A stretch of 64,000 bases of DNA from Nonomuraea glycinis (GTDB lineage Bacteria > Actinomycetota > Actinomycetes > Streptosporangiales > Streptosporangiaceae): assembly GCF_014646515.1 (NCBI RefSeq), contig NZ_BMNK01000016.1:126228-190227 (forward strand), given 5' to 3'. The notes below the pieces were generated by a model. That model ran no database searches. It was not told the origin of the DNA and saw nothing but the letters and a program-made list of their open reading frames with translations. Position numbers and translations under genes: made by a program. Positions 51,552 through 59,979 of this stretch are shown here, in pieces. Each line of letters begins with the position of its first letter. Position 1 is the first letter of the stretch.

Positions 51552-52607
51552 GTGCCCGTCAACGCGTTCACCTCGTTCTCCCTGGACCGTAGGTCCTTGT
51601 TCCTGTTGACCGCCGCCGCTGCGGGCTCTTCCTTGCTGGCCGCGTGCGGCTCGGATGCCGCCGGTACGAGCGGCGACGGCATGAAGACCACGTTTCTGAG
51701 CTACCTTCCGCTGGAAACCCTGTCGCTCACGCCCGAATTGCTGGCGGTCGCGGGCGGTCACTTCACCAAGCACGGGCTGGAGGTGACGCTGCAGCCGGTC
51801 AAGGGATCACCGCAGGCCATGCAGACGCTGCTGGCGGGCATCTCGCCGATCACCCGGCTGGGGCAGATCGACGTCATGACCGCGATCGCGGACACCGCCC
51901 AGCCGCTGGTCAGCATCGGTACGCTCACCCGGGGCTCGTCCCTGCGCTTCGTCTACAGCAAAAAGAAACACCCGCTGGAGAAGCCCGAAGACTTCGTCGG
52001 CCAGACGATGGGCGTCCCGTCCGAGGGCGGGACCAGCGACAAGGTGGTCTCGCTCGTGCTGGCCGGCTCCGGGCTCGACCCCAAGCAGACCAAGCGTCAG
52101 GTCGTCGGGCTCACCCCCGGGACGTTCGACCTGGTGCAGCAGGGCCGCATCGCCGGCTATGTGGTCAGCATCGACACCGCCAACATCCTGGCCGCCCAGA
52201 ACCCCGACGCCGGCATCTTCGACCCCGCCCAGTACGTCAAGTCCGACTCGCAGGTCTACGTCACCACCAAGGACGCCACGAAGAAGGACACCGGGATCCT
52301 CAAGGCGTTCATGGCGGGCATCCACGACGCGCTGGCGGCGATCGTGGCCGACGAGTCACTCGACGAGACCATCAAGCAGCTGCGCGGCAAGTACTCCTTC
52401 GCCACCCTCGACGACGACAAGATCGCCAAGGCGAGCCTGACCATGATGCGGAAGCTCTGGACCGGCGGGGACCCGAGCAAGCCGCTGCTCGTCACCGACG
52501 AGTCGGCCTGGACCGCCGGGTACAAAGAGCTCACGGACGCCGGAGCCGCCAAGTCCGGGGGCACCGCCACCACCTGGTTCGACAACAGCCTCCTGCCCAA
52601 GACCTGA
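51552..52607 (+). CDS. Substrate-binding lipoprotein (NitT/TauT, SsuA-like)
   Basis: A 351-residue extracytoplasmic binding lipoprotein. Signal peptide with lipobox LLAAC (Cys 32). The mature part is a NMT1/SsuA-THI5-like binding protein (LLAVAGGHFTKHGLEVTLQP, then GSSLRFVYSKKKHPLEKPED and GQTMGVPSEGGTSDKVVSL). GTG start at 51552. Its ABC permease and ATPase are not in the operon, so it depends on a transporter elsewhere or serves as a sensor. First gene after the IclR operator; the dehydratase follows 30 bp later. Confidence 0.88.
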   Translation: MPVNAFTSFSLDRRSLFLLTAAAAGSSLLAACGSDAAGTSGDGMKTTFLSYLPLETLSLTPELLAVAGGHFTKHGLEVTLQPVKGSPQAMQTLLAGISPITRLGQIDVMTAIADTAQPLVSIGTLTRGSSLRFVYSKKKHPLEKPEDFVGQTMGVPSEGGTSDKVVSLVLAGSGLDPKQTKRQVVGLTPGTFDLVQQGRIAGYVVSIDTANILAAQNPDAGIFDPAQYVKSDSQVYVTTKDATKKDTGILKAFMAGIHDALAAIVADESLDETIKQLRGKYSFATLDDDKIAKASLTMMRKLWTGGDPSKPLLVTDESAWTAGYKELTDAGAAKSGGTATTWFDNSLLPKT

Positions 52608-52637
52608 GCGGGACCGCCCCAGACCTGGAGGAACCGG

Positions 52638-54359
52638 ATGTCCGCCCAGAGTGCTTCTCCCTCACGGCTGCGCAGCGAAGTCCCGGTCGGCAGTCCGCGC
52701 TGGGCCACCAGACGTGCGCAATGGCGCGCGCTCGGCCTGACCGACGAGGATCTCACCAAGCCCAAGATCGCGATCGTGAACTCCTCTTCCGGGCTGGCTC
52801 CGTGCTTCAGCCACCTGGACCCCATCGCCGCCGCGGTCAAGCGATCGGTCGAGGCGGCCGGCGGGGTGGCGTTCGAGATCCGTACGGTCGCGCCGACGGA
52901 CTTCATCATGAGCGCGGGCGCGAGCGGCGGCTACGTCCTGTCCAGCCGCGACCTGCTCGCCAACGACATCGAGGCCGTCGTCGAGGGCGCCCAGCTCGAC
53001 GGCATGGTCTGCCTGGCCTCGTGCGACAAGACGACCCCCGGCCAGTTGATGGCCGCGGCCCGGCTCGACGTGCCGGCCCTGATCCTGTCCTGCGGCTACC
53101 AGAGCTGCGGGACGCTCGACACGGGTGAGCGAGTGGACATCGAGGAGGTGTTCCTGCGCGCGGGCGGGCTCAAGTTCGGCGGGATCACCTTCGACGGCCT
53201 GTGCGACCTGAGCGCCCGCGCGATCACCGGGCCCGGCGTGTGCACCGGCATGGGCACCGCGAACTCCATGCACGTCGTCGCCGAGGCGCTCGGCATGACC
53301 CTGCCGGGCTCGGCGCCGGTGCGGGCGAACAGCGAGCCGATGTGGCGGGCCGTCGAGGCGAGCGGCGCGGCGATCGTCGGGGCGGTCCTCGCGGGCCGCC
53401 GGCCGCGTTCGATCCTGACGCCGGCCGCGTTCGCGAACGCGGTGATGGCGGTTCTCGCGGTCAGCGGCTCGATCAACTGCGTCAAACACCTGCAGGCGAT
53501 CGCCCGCGAGGCGGACTCCGAGGTCGACGTATACCGACTTTTCGAGAAATATGCCGACACGATCAGGCCGTTGTCCGCCGTACGGCCCAACGGCGAGGAC
53601 ACCATCGAGGAGTTCGAGGACGCCGGCGGCGCCCTCGCGGTCCTCAAGCAGCTCGGCGACGCTCTCGCCGGTGAGGCGGTCACCGTCACCGGGGAGACGA
53701 CCGGGGACAGGGTGGCCCGTGCGGTGGTGAAGGACGAGCGGATCATCCGGCCGCTGAGCGATCCGCGCGCCGGCCATCCGACCGTGGTGGTGGTACGCGG
53801 CTCGCTCGCACCCGACACGGCCATCGTGAAGCTGTCGGTCACCGAGGACCGGCCCCCGACGTTCGAGGGCACCGCCCGCGTCTTCGACGACGCCCTGTCG
53901 GCCATCGCCGCCATCGAGGGCGGCGTGGTACGGCCCGGTGACGTCCTGGTCCTGCGCGGGGTCGGCCCGGTCGGCACACCCGGCATGGGTATGGCCTCCC
54001 AGACCGTCTTCGCGCTCAACGGGGCCGGCCTGACCGAGCAGGTCGCCGTGGTGACCGACGGGCAACTGTCCGGCCTGGTCAACAAGGGCATCGTCGTCGG
54101 CGAGGTCTCGCCCGAAGGCGTGCTGCCGGGGCCGCTCGGCGTGGTGGCGGACGGCGACCGGATCTCCATCGACCTGCGCGCCCGCCGCGCCGATCTCCTC
54201 GTCGACGACGCGGAGCTGGCCCGGCGCCACGCGAACCGGGCCCGGCATCAGGTCCCCGGCGGGAGATCCGGCTGGCTCCCCGTCTACGCGCGTTCGGTCG
54301 AGCCGCTCCCCCGCGGCGCGACGCTCCGCGGCAACGACCTCCCCACGACCCGCCCCTGA
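52638..54359 (+). CDS. IlvD/Edd-family dehydratase
   Basis: A 573-residue dehydratase of the dihydroxy-acid dehydratase / sugar-acid dehydratase family, which removes water from a 2,3-dihydroxy or polyhydroxy acid with an Fe-S cluster. Three cluster cysteines are in place: Cys56 (SSGLAPCFSHLD), Cys129 (ASCDKTTPGQ) and Cys202 (GPGVCTGMGTANSM). The C-terminal swivel domain has TPGMGMASQTVFALNGAGL. It starts 30 nt after the lipoprotein gene. In IlvD itself the substrate is a branched-chain dihydroxy acid; given the operon, a sugar or hydroxy acid is more likely (inference). Confidence 0.88.
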   Translation: MSAQSASPSRLRSEVPVGSPRWATRRAQWRALGLTDEDLTKPKIAIVNSSSGLAPCFSHLDPIAAAVKRSVEAAGGVAFEIRTVAPTDFIMSAGASGGYVLSSRDLLANDIEAVVEGAQLDGMVCLASCDKTTPGQLMAAARLDVPALILSCGYQSCGTLDTGERVDIEEVFLRAGGLKFGGITFDGLCDLSARAITGPGVCTGMGTANSMHVVAEALGMTLPGSAPVRANSEPMWRAVEASGAAIVGAVLAGRRPRSILTPAAFANAVMAVLAVSGSINCVKHLQAIAREADSEVDVYRLFEKYADTIRPLSAVRPNGEDTIEEFEDAGGALAVLKQLGDALAGEAVTVTGETTGDRVARAVVKDERIIRPLSDPRAGHPTVVVVRGSLAPDTAIVKLSVTEDRPPTFEGTARVFDDALSAIAAIEGGVVRPGDVLVLRGVGPVGTPGMGMASQTVFALNGAGLTEQVAVVTDGQLSGLVNKGIVVGEVSPEGVLPGPLGVVADGDRISIDLRARRADLLVDDAELARRHANRARHQVPGGRSGWLPVYARSVEPLPRGATLRGNDLPTTRP

Positions 54360-54410
54360 CCTGTCCACGCCGCGTCGAACCCTTCAGCGTCGAACCCTTC
54401 AGGAGAAGGA

Positions 54411-55700
54411 ATGCCGCACGAGCTCACCGAGCTTAAGATCAACACCGTCACCAAGCCGGTCGGTGATCCGGCCGAGGAGCTGACCGCCGACATCTGCGTC
54501 GTCGGGGCCGGCATCTCCGGCCTGTCCGCCGCCGTGGAGGCGCGGCGGCTCGGCCGATCCGTCGTCCTCGCCGACGCCCTGCCGGTTCTCGGCGGCCAGT
54601 GCGTGAACTCGCTCATCGGGCTGTTCTGCGGCGTGTACGGCAACGGACCGGAGTACCGCCGGCTCACGCACGGGATCTTCGACCCGATGTTCGCGGACCT
54701 GGGCAGGACCAACGACATCCACTTCAACAAAGGCCACACGATCACCGTGGCGTACGACGAGGTGGTGCTCGGCCGGTGGGTGGAGAATCTGGTGCACGCG
54801 CTGGGCATCCAGGTCGTCCTCGGCGCGTCGGTGCTCAACGTCGAGGCGAGTGACGGCCGGATCGAGGCCACCACCTTCGCCACCCGGCACGGCCAGGTCC
54901 GTGTACGGGCGAACGGCTTCGTCGACGCCAGCGGCGACGCCTCGCTCACCTGGGAGGCCGGCCTGGCCTGCCGGGTGCCCGAGCGTACCGTCTGGGGGTC
55001 GCAGCAGATCCGGCTGGAGAACCTGCGTGAGGAGTTCAAGCCCGACCCCGCCGAGCTGGTCGCCCGGGTCGAGGAGAAGGCGACCGAGTACGGCCTGGTC
55101 CGGCGGGACGGCCTGGCGTTCTTCTTCCCCGGCCGGAACACGGCGGTGATGAACATGACGCACGTCGAGGCGCCGCTGGAGGCGGTCCGGGCCTCCAGCG
55201 CGCAGCTCGAGGGGCGGGCCCAGGCCGACCGCGTCGTGGAGTTCCTGCGCAAGGAGTTCCCGAAGGCGTTCGGCGCGGCGAAGGTGCGCATGTACGGCTT
55301 CCCCGGCCGCCGGCAGACCCGCTGGATCGCCGCCCTCCACCAGCTCTCGGCGGACGAGGTCCGCACCGGCTTCCGCTTCGAGGACGCGGTCGCGCGTACG
55401 GCCTGGCCCATCGAGTTGCACGACCGGGTCGAAGGATACGTGTGGGAGGTGTTCGACGCCGATCACGTCCATTACGTCCCGCTGCGCAGCCTGATCCCCC
55501 TGGGCGCGCACAACCTCGTCGCCGTGGGCCGCTGTGTGGACGGCGACGCCGCCGCCCTGTCGAGCGTCCGGGTGATGGGCCCCTGCGCGGCGACGGGACA
55601 CGCCGCGGCGCACGTGCTCGACCTCGCCCGTGACGGCAGCGTCCAGGAGATCGACCAGGCCGAGCTGCGCGGCCGGCTGCACGACAACCTCGACGACTAG
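54411..55700 (+). CDS. FAD-dependent oxidoreductase (FAD_oxidored)
   Basis: A 429-residue flavoprotein of the FAD_oxidored type (PF12831-like). The dinucleotide motif VVGAGISGLSAAVEARRLG is near residues 31-49, followed by LADALPVLGGQCVNSLIGLF, a frequent start for this family, whose members often work on hydroxy acids or sugars. Further motif GFVDASGDASLTWEAG near 170. No signal peptide. Starts 51 nt after the dehydratase; the aconitase X large subunit follows 10 nt later. Substrate unknown. Confidence 0.82.
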   Translation: MPHELTELKINTVTKPVGDPAEELTADICVVGAGISGLSAAVEARRLGRSVVLADALPVLGGQCVNSLIGLFCGVYGNGPEYRRLTHGIFDPMFADLGRTNDIHFNKGHTITVAYDEVVLGRWVENLVHALGIQVVLGASVLNVEASDGRIEATTFATRHGQVRVRANGFVDASGDASLTWEAGLACRVPERTVWGSQQIRLENLREEFKPDPAELVARVEEKATEYGLVRRDGLAFFFPGRNTAVMNMTHVEAPLEAVRASSAQLEGRAQADRVVEFLRKEFPKAFGAAKVRMYGFPGRRQTRWIAALHQLSADEVRTGFRFEDAVARTAWPIELHDRVEGYVWEVFDADHVHYVPLRSLIPLGAHNLVAVGRCVDGDAAALSSVRVMGPCAATGHAAAHVLDLARDGSVQEIDQAELRGRLHDNLDD

Positions 55701-55710
55701 GAGGGCACCC

Positions 55711-56991
55711 GTGAGACTGGCGGACGACGAGAAGGCGATGCTGGACGGCGCCGAAGGGCCGGCGGTCGCCGCCGCGATGGACCTGCTGGTCCGCTACGGC
55801 GAGGCGCTCGGCGCCGAACGGCTCTGCGACATCCGCAACGTCGCCGGGACCATGACGCAGCCGTCGCCGGTGAAGGCCAAGCTGGTCCGCGAGGGCGGCT
55901 GGAACAAAGCGTTCTCGGTGCTCAACCTCGACAGCGACGACGACGTCGAGATCCCGCCCATGCGCGTGCCCACCTGCCAGCTGCAGCAGGGGTTCGGCGA
56001 GGACGCGCTGGGGGTGGCGCCGTACCCGCCGGGCATGATCGAGCTCCAGGCGGACGCTGAGTCGTTCTACGGGGCGCACGGGGTCAACATCCTGGCCACC
56101 TGCACGCCGTACCAGGTGGGCAACCTTCCGGTGCGCGGTGAGCACTGCGCCTGGATGGAGTCGTCGGCGGTGGTCTACTGCAACTCCGTGCTCGGTGCCC
56201 GCACCAACTGCGAAGGCACGGCCTCGACGGGGGCGGCGAGCCTGACGGGGAAGATTCCCTGCTGGGGGAACCACCTGCCGGAGAACCGCCACGGCACTCA
56301 CCTGATCGAGTCCGCCGTACCCGTCGACGGATTCCTCGACTGGGGCATGTTCGGCTACTTCGTCGGTGACGTCGTACAGGAGAACCGGCCGGTCGTCACC
56401 GGCGACCTCCGCCGGCCCGACCTGGCCGACCTCAAGCATTTCGGCGCGGCCACGGCCTCGTCGGGCGGCGTGGAGATCTATCACATTCCCGGAATCACCC
56501 CCGAGGCGGCGACGCTGGAGGCCGCGTTCGGCGGGCGGGCGATCCCGGAGAAGATCGTGTACGGCGAGCGCGAGCGCCGCGCGGTCTACCAGAGGCTCAA
56601 CGACCAGGGCGAGTCCGCCGACGTCGACTTCATCCTGCTCGGCTGCCCGCACGCCTCGCTCGACCAGATCGCCAGGGCGGCTCGCGCGCTCGACGGCAAG
56701 AAGCTCAACCCGGGCACCGAGCTGTGGATGATGACCCCGCGGGCGCTGCGCACCGTCGCGGACCGCAACGGATACACCGAGATCATCCACAAGGCGGGCG
56801 GCCGGCTGCTGACCGACTCGTGCCCGGCCATGTCCAAGTCCGCGCCCGAGGGCACCCGGGTGTTCGCCACCGACTCGGCCAAGCAGGCGCACTACCTGCC
56901 GGCGATCCTGGGCATCGAGGCGTGGTACGGAACCCTGGAGGACTGTGTCGAGGCGGCCGTCACCGGAACCTGGCGAGGGGAACTGAAGTGA
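55711..56991 (+). CDS. Aconitase X large (catalytic) subunit
   Basis: A 426-residue protein of the aconitase X catalytic family (DUF521). Bacterial two-subunit members dehydrate cis-3-hydroxy-L-proline; archaeal ones dehydrate phosphomevalonate. Seen: VPTCQLQQGFG, LATCTPYQVGN (Cys near 131), then ESSAVVYCNSVLGARTNCEG (150-169), the hallmark of the family, and SSGGVEIYHIPGITPEA. Two cysteines in that hallmark (Cys157, Cys167) stand where relatives often have Ala/Arg-like residues, a possible difference in cluster or substrate. GTG start 55711 after AGGAGG. Overlaps the small subunit by 4 nt. Confidence 0.85.
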   Translation: MRLADDEKAMLDGAEGPAVAAAMDLLVRYGEALGAERLCDIRNVAGTMTQPSPVKAKLVREGGWNKAFSVLNLDSDDDVEIPPMRVPTCQLQQGFGEDALGVAPYPPGMIELQADAESFYGAHGVNILATCTPYQVGNLPVRGEHCAWMESSAVVYCNSVLGARTNCEGTASTGAASLTGKIPCWGNHLPENRHGTHLIESAVPVDGFLDWGMFGYFVGDVVQENRPVVTGDLRRPDLADLKHFGAATASSGGVEIYHIPGITPEAATLEAAFGGRAIPEKIVYGERERRAVYQRLNDQGESADVDFILLGCPHASLDQIARAARALDGKKLNPGTELWMMTPRALRTVADRNGYTEIIHKAGGRLLTDSCPAMSKSAPEGTRVFATDSAKQAHYLPAILGIEAWYGTLEDCVEAAVTGTWRGELK

Positions 56992-57401
56992 TCATCGAGC
57001 TCCGAGGGCGCGGCATCGTGCCCGGCCATGCCGAGGGCGAGGCCCTGGTCTCGCACGAGACCATCTCAGGCTGGGGCGGCATCGACCCCGCCACCGGCAC
57101 CATCATCGAGCGCCGCCACGAGCTCTACGGGGTCTGCTTCACCGGCAAGGTGCTGGTCTTCCCGGGCGCCAAGGGCTCCTCGGGATGGTCCGCCTTCTTC
57201 CAGAGCACCCGCCTGCTCGGCACCGCCCCGCTCGCGATGGTGTTCAGCACGCTGTCCACCAAGTCGGCGCTGGGCGCGGTGGTCACCCGGGTTCCGGCCG
57301 TCTCCCAGCTTGACCAGGACCCCGTGGCGACCATCCACACCGGCGACCGCGTCACCGTCGACGCCTACCGGGGCATCGTCACGGTGACCACCGATCGCTG
57401 A
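56988..57401 (+). CDS. Aconitase X small (swivel) subunit
   Basis: A 137-residue DUF126 / aconitase X swivel-domain protein (FTGKVLVFPGAKGSSGWSAF near the middle, with the conserved PxxKGSS). It forms the mobile half of the two-subunit enzyme and starts in the GTGA overlap with the large subunit. Its last 23 nt overlap the convergent rox-like gene. Confidence 0.88.
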   Translation: MIIELRGRGIVPGHAEGEALVSHETISGWGGIDPATGTIIERRHELYGVCFTGKVLVFPGAKGSSGWSAFFQSTRLLGTAPLAMVFSTLSTKSALGAVVTRVPAVSQLDQDPVATIHTGDRVTVDAYRGIVTVTTDR

Positions 57402-58899
57402 CAGGTACGACCTCCCCGCCGTCGAGGTCGCTCTCCAGCGGATCGCCCGGACGCGTTCCGGTGGCGGACTGGCCGAACCAGCGGGAGAGGTGGTCGTCCA
57501 GGTCCTGCTGGTCGTCGCCGATCCAGGCGACGTGCCCGTCGGGGCGTAACAGGACGCACGGAACGTCCAGTTCCGCGGTGGGATCGGCGAGGTGGTCGAC
57601 CCGGTCCGACCAGCCGCCGGCGGTCAGGCGTCCGGTGCGGTCCAGCAGCAGGCCGCGGCCGCGACGCAGCAGACCGTAGAGGCGGCCCTGTCGCACGTCG
57701 ATGTCGCGCAGGCGGCGGCCGAGCAGGTCGGGGCCGTCGCCGAAGTCGTAGCGGATGCCGATCGCGGTGATCTTCTCGATCAGACGGCGGTTCACCTCGT
57801 CGAAGTCCATCAGCTCGGTGAGCAGCCTGCGCACGGCCTGGGGGCCCGGTTCGGCGGACAGCAGCTCCGTCTGGGCGCGGGTGTTGTCCAGCACGTCCGC
57901 GGCGACCGGATGACGTTCGGCGTGGTAGGTGTCCAGCAGGGTTTCCGGCGCCCAGCCGCGGACCTGGGCGGCCAGTTTCCAGCCGAGGTTGACCGCGTCC
58001 TGGACGCCCAGGTTGAGGCCCTGCCCGCCGATGGGCGGATGGATGTGGGCCGCGTCGCCGGCCAGCAGCACCCGCCCGGCCCGGTACCGTTCGGCCAGCC
58101 GGGTGGCGTCCCCGAAGCGGGACAACCAGCGCGGGGAGTGCACGCCGAAATCGGTGCCGGCGATGGCGCGCAGCTGTCGCCTGAAATCTTCGAGGGTGGG
58201 CGGTTCCGCGCGGTCGCTGACTCCTTCGGCGGGGACCAAGACGCTGTAGGCCCCTTCGCCGAAGGGCCGGAGCCAGAATCGGTGCTGGGTCTCGCGGATC
58301 TCGGTCACCTTGGCGGCGATCTCCTCCTGCGGCACGCCCACTTCCATCTCGCCCATCAGCGTCTCGGTCCGTGCGGGCTCGCCGGGGAAGCCGACACCGA
58401 GCAGTTTGCGCACCGTGCTGCGCCCGCCGTCACAGCCGACGAGGTAGCGCGAGCGCAGCCGTTCCCCGTCTGCCAGCTCGACGGTCACCCCCTCGTCGTT
58501 CTGCTCGAGACCGGCGACCGCGCAACCGCGCCGGACCTGGGCGCCCAGGTCGATGGCATGCTCTTCCAGCAGACGTTCGATGACCGGCTGCGGGATGCCC
58601 AGCAGATAGGCGTACGCGGAGTCCAGGCTCTTGGGCACGGGTCGGGGAATGGCGGCGAACAGGCCGCCGGCCGGACGCTGTCTTCCGTGCCGGAGCATGC
58701 GATCCAGCAGTCCGCGCATCGCCATCAGTTCGAGACTGCGCATGTGCAGAGCGACGATGCGGACGAACGACGAAGGCTCGGTCTCCTTCTCCAGAACGAG
58801 TACCCGTACATTGTGCAGCCGCAGTTCGGCGGCCAGCATCGCGCCGGTCGGCCCGCAGCCGGCGATGATCACATCGAAGGTGACCTGCTGAGTGTTCAT
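57379..58899 (-). CDS. rox: Rifampicin-monooxygenase-like FAD hydroxylase
   Basis: A 506-residue class A flavin monooxygenase. FAD motif FDVIIAGCGPTGAMLAAELR (residues 8-27), DG motif YLVGCDGGRSTVRKLLGVGF and the GD motif LLAGDAAHIHPPIGGQGLNL, then a thioredoxin-like C-terminal part with CVLLRPDGHVAWIGDDQQD. Order and wording follow rifampicin monooxygenase (Rox), which hydroxylates the rifamycin naphthyl ring and so inactivates it. The tail beyond WFGQSATG is about 28 residues longer than usual and overlaps aconitase X. Own promoter and leader ORF lie upstream. Other aromatic hydroxylases remain possible. Confidence 0.7.
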   Translation of the reverse strand: MNTQQVTFDVIIAGCGPTGAMLAAELRLHNVRVLVLEKETEPSSFVRIVALHMRSLELMAMRGLLDRMLRHGRQRPAGGLFAAIPRPVPKSLDSAYAYLLGIPQPVIERLLEEHAIDLGAQVRRGCAVAGLEQNDEGVTVELADGERLRSRYLVGCDGGRSTVRKLLGVGFPGEPARTETLMGEMEVGVPQEEIAAKVTEIRETQHRFWLRPFGEGAYSVLVPAEGVSDRAEPPTLEDFRRQLRAIAGTDFGVHSPRWLSRFGDATRLAERYRAGRVLLAGDAAHIHPPIGGQGLNLGVQDAVNLGWKLAAQVRGWAPETLLDTYHAERHPVAADVLDNTRAQTELLSAEPGPQAVRRLLTELMDFDEVNRRLIEKITAIGIRYDFGDGPDLLGRRLRDIDVRQGRLYGLLRRGRGLLLDRTGRLTAGGWSDRVDHLADPTAELDVPCVLLRPDGHVAWIGDDQQDLDDHLSRWFGQSATGTRPGDPLESDLDGGEVVPVSDRWSP

Positions 58900-58913
58900 A
58901 GGTGGTGCCTTTC

Positions 58914-58937
58914 GGGAGTGCTTGGCGAGGCGCTCCC
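58914..58937 (-). promoter_or_regulatory. Hairpin before the rox-like start
   Basis: In the mRNA GGGAGCGC (58937-58930) can pair with GCACUCCC (58921-58914): five G-C/A-U pairs, a C-A mismatch and two more pairs, with an 8-nt loop. It ends 14 nt before the ATG, next to the ribosome site GAAAGG, and starts 8 nt after the leader ORF stop. Possible attenuator. Confidence 0.45.
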
Positions 58938-58945
58938 GGCGACAC

Positions 58946-59005
58946 CTACGTCAATCGCCCGGCCGTGACGGGAAGGGGGAGCACCCACATCGATACAGCG
59001 TTCAT
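58946..59005 (-). CDS. Leader peptide upstream of the rox-like gene
   Basis: A 19-codon ORF, MNAVSMWVLPLPVTAGRLT, too short for normal gene calling. It is preceded by GAGGAGGTGA (59020-59011) five nt before the ATG, the strongest ribosome site in the neighbourhood, and ends with TAG 46 nt before the rox-like start. A hairpin lies between. This is the layout of translation-dependent attenuators before antibiotic-resistance genes in actinomycetes. The function is an inference. Confidence 0.5.
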   Translation of the reverse strand: MNAVSMWVLPLPVTAGRLT

Positions 59006-59044
59006 GGGTCTCACCTCCTCGGGCGGTGTCACGGTCACCCGCAA

Positions 59045-59073
59045 GCTACAAGCCCGGGCATCCTCCCGTCCAA
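59045..59073 (-). promoter_or_regulatory. Promoter of the leader/rox unit
   Basis: TTGGAC (59073-59068) and TGTAGC (59050-59045) with a 17-nt spacer on the minus strand. The transcript would start near 59038 and carry a leader of about 30 nt before the short ORF. Confidence 0.4.
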
Positions 59074-59120
59074 CCCTTTTCCGGCCACGTGATCACGACT
59101 CCGAACGGGCCCGCGCGGGT

Positions 59121-59149
59121 AGCGTTGACCGGTGACAGTGATCAACGCT
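59121..59149 (-). terminator. Hairpin after the hydrolase
   Basis: AGCGTTGA (59121-59128) and TCAACGCT (59142-59149) are perfect 8-bp arms with a 13-nt loop, 11 nt after the hydrolase stop (minus strand). It would separate the hydrolase operon from the rox-like unit. No T-run. Confidence 0.4.
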
Positions 59150-59160
59150 GCGGATCGCTT

Positions 59161-59970
59161 TCAGCGCGTCTGAAGGTCGTTCCTGGTGAGCCAGGTCAGG
59201 CAGGCGTCGGCGACCTCACGCCAGCCGTGGTCGATGGTCAGGGAGTGGCCGCGGTCGGGGAAGTCCTGGAAGTCGGTGATCGCGGTGGAGTCCCGGTACT
59301 GCTTGAGGGTCGCCTTGGTGACGGTCTCCGGGACCGTGTGGTCCTTGCCGCCGGCGATCAGGAGCAGCGGTCCCCGAGTGTTGTTGCCCGTGTCGACCTT
59401 GGCGGGCGAGTGGGGGGAGAAGTTGGCGGCGGCGGCCTCGAACAGCGGCTTGCCCGGCGCGGGGATGGTCCAGCGTTCGTACAGTTCGGCGGCTTCCTGA
59501 GCCGGGATGGCGTTGCCGAACGCGTAGGTGAACTGGTCGAGGGTGAGCGAGACGGCCCGGTGCTTGTTGGCCGGGTTCTTGAACACCGGCAGGGTCGAGC
59601 GCAGCGCCGACAGCGGCAGCGGCAGCACCCCCTTGATCTGTGCGGCGTCGATCGCGATGGCGGCTCTGGCCAGGTTCTGCCCGAGCAGCTTTTCGGCGAT
59701 CATGCCACCGAAGGAGTGGCCGATCAGGATCGGCTTGACGTCCAGAGCGTTGATGATCTCCGTGTAGTGGGCGACGACGTCGTCGATGCCGTGGTCGGCG
59801 ATGCTTTCGGGGTCTTTTCGGGACAGTTCCACGCTTTCGCTGTCGCCCGGCCAGCCGGGGGCCGTCGCGTCGTAGCCGGCGGTCGTGAACAGCTCGGTCC
59901 AGGAGGACCAGGAGGTGGCGTGCAGCCACAGGCCGTGGATGAAGATGACGGGAATGGTCGGTGCGCTCAT
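59161..59970 (-). CDS. Alpha/beta hydrolase
   Basis: A 269-residue alpha/beta hydrolase: oxyanion motif VIFIHGLWLHATSW near residues 8-21, nucleophile elbow LIGHSFGGMIAEKL (Ser near 86) and catalytic His in DFPDRGHSLTIDHGW. Length and motifs fit a non-haem chloroperoxidase/esterase-like enzyme. It starts 9 nt after the stop of the upstream hydrolase, so both share the promoter with the triple-repeat element. Confidence 0.88.
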   Translation of the reverse strand: MSAPTIPVIFIHGLWLHATSWSSWTELFTTAGYDATAPGWPGDSESVELSRKDPESIADHGIDDVVAHYTEIINALDVKPILIGHSFGGMIAEKLLGQNLARAAIAIDAAQIKGVLPLPLSALRSTLPVFKNPANKHRAVSLTLDQFTYAFGNAIPAQEAAELYERWTIPAPGKPLFEAAAANFSPHSPAKVDTGNNTRGPLLLIAGGKDHTVPETVTKATLKQYRDSTAITDFQDFPDRGHSLTIDHGWREVADACLTWLTRNDLQTR

Positions 59971-59979
59971 CGGTTGCTC

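Noticed and set aside
52662..54368. Minus-strand 568-codon frame opposite the IlvD gene
   Set aside because: Antisense shadow; the plus strand carries all conserved dehydratase motifs.
51552..57401. Complete ABC importer in the catabolic operon
   Set aside because: Only the binding lipoprotein is present; no permease or ATPase gene is found between 50.6 and 57.4 kb.
58900..59160. Rifamycin-associated element upstream of the rox-like gene
   Set aside because: I looked for the published 19-bp inverted repeat and found only partial resemblance near 59033-59055 (CTTG repeats in direct, not inverted, order).
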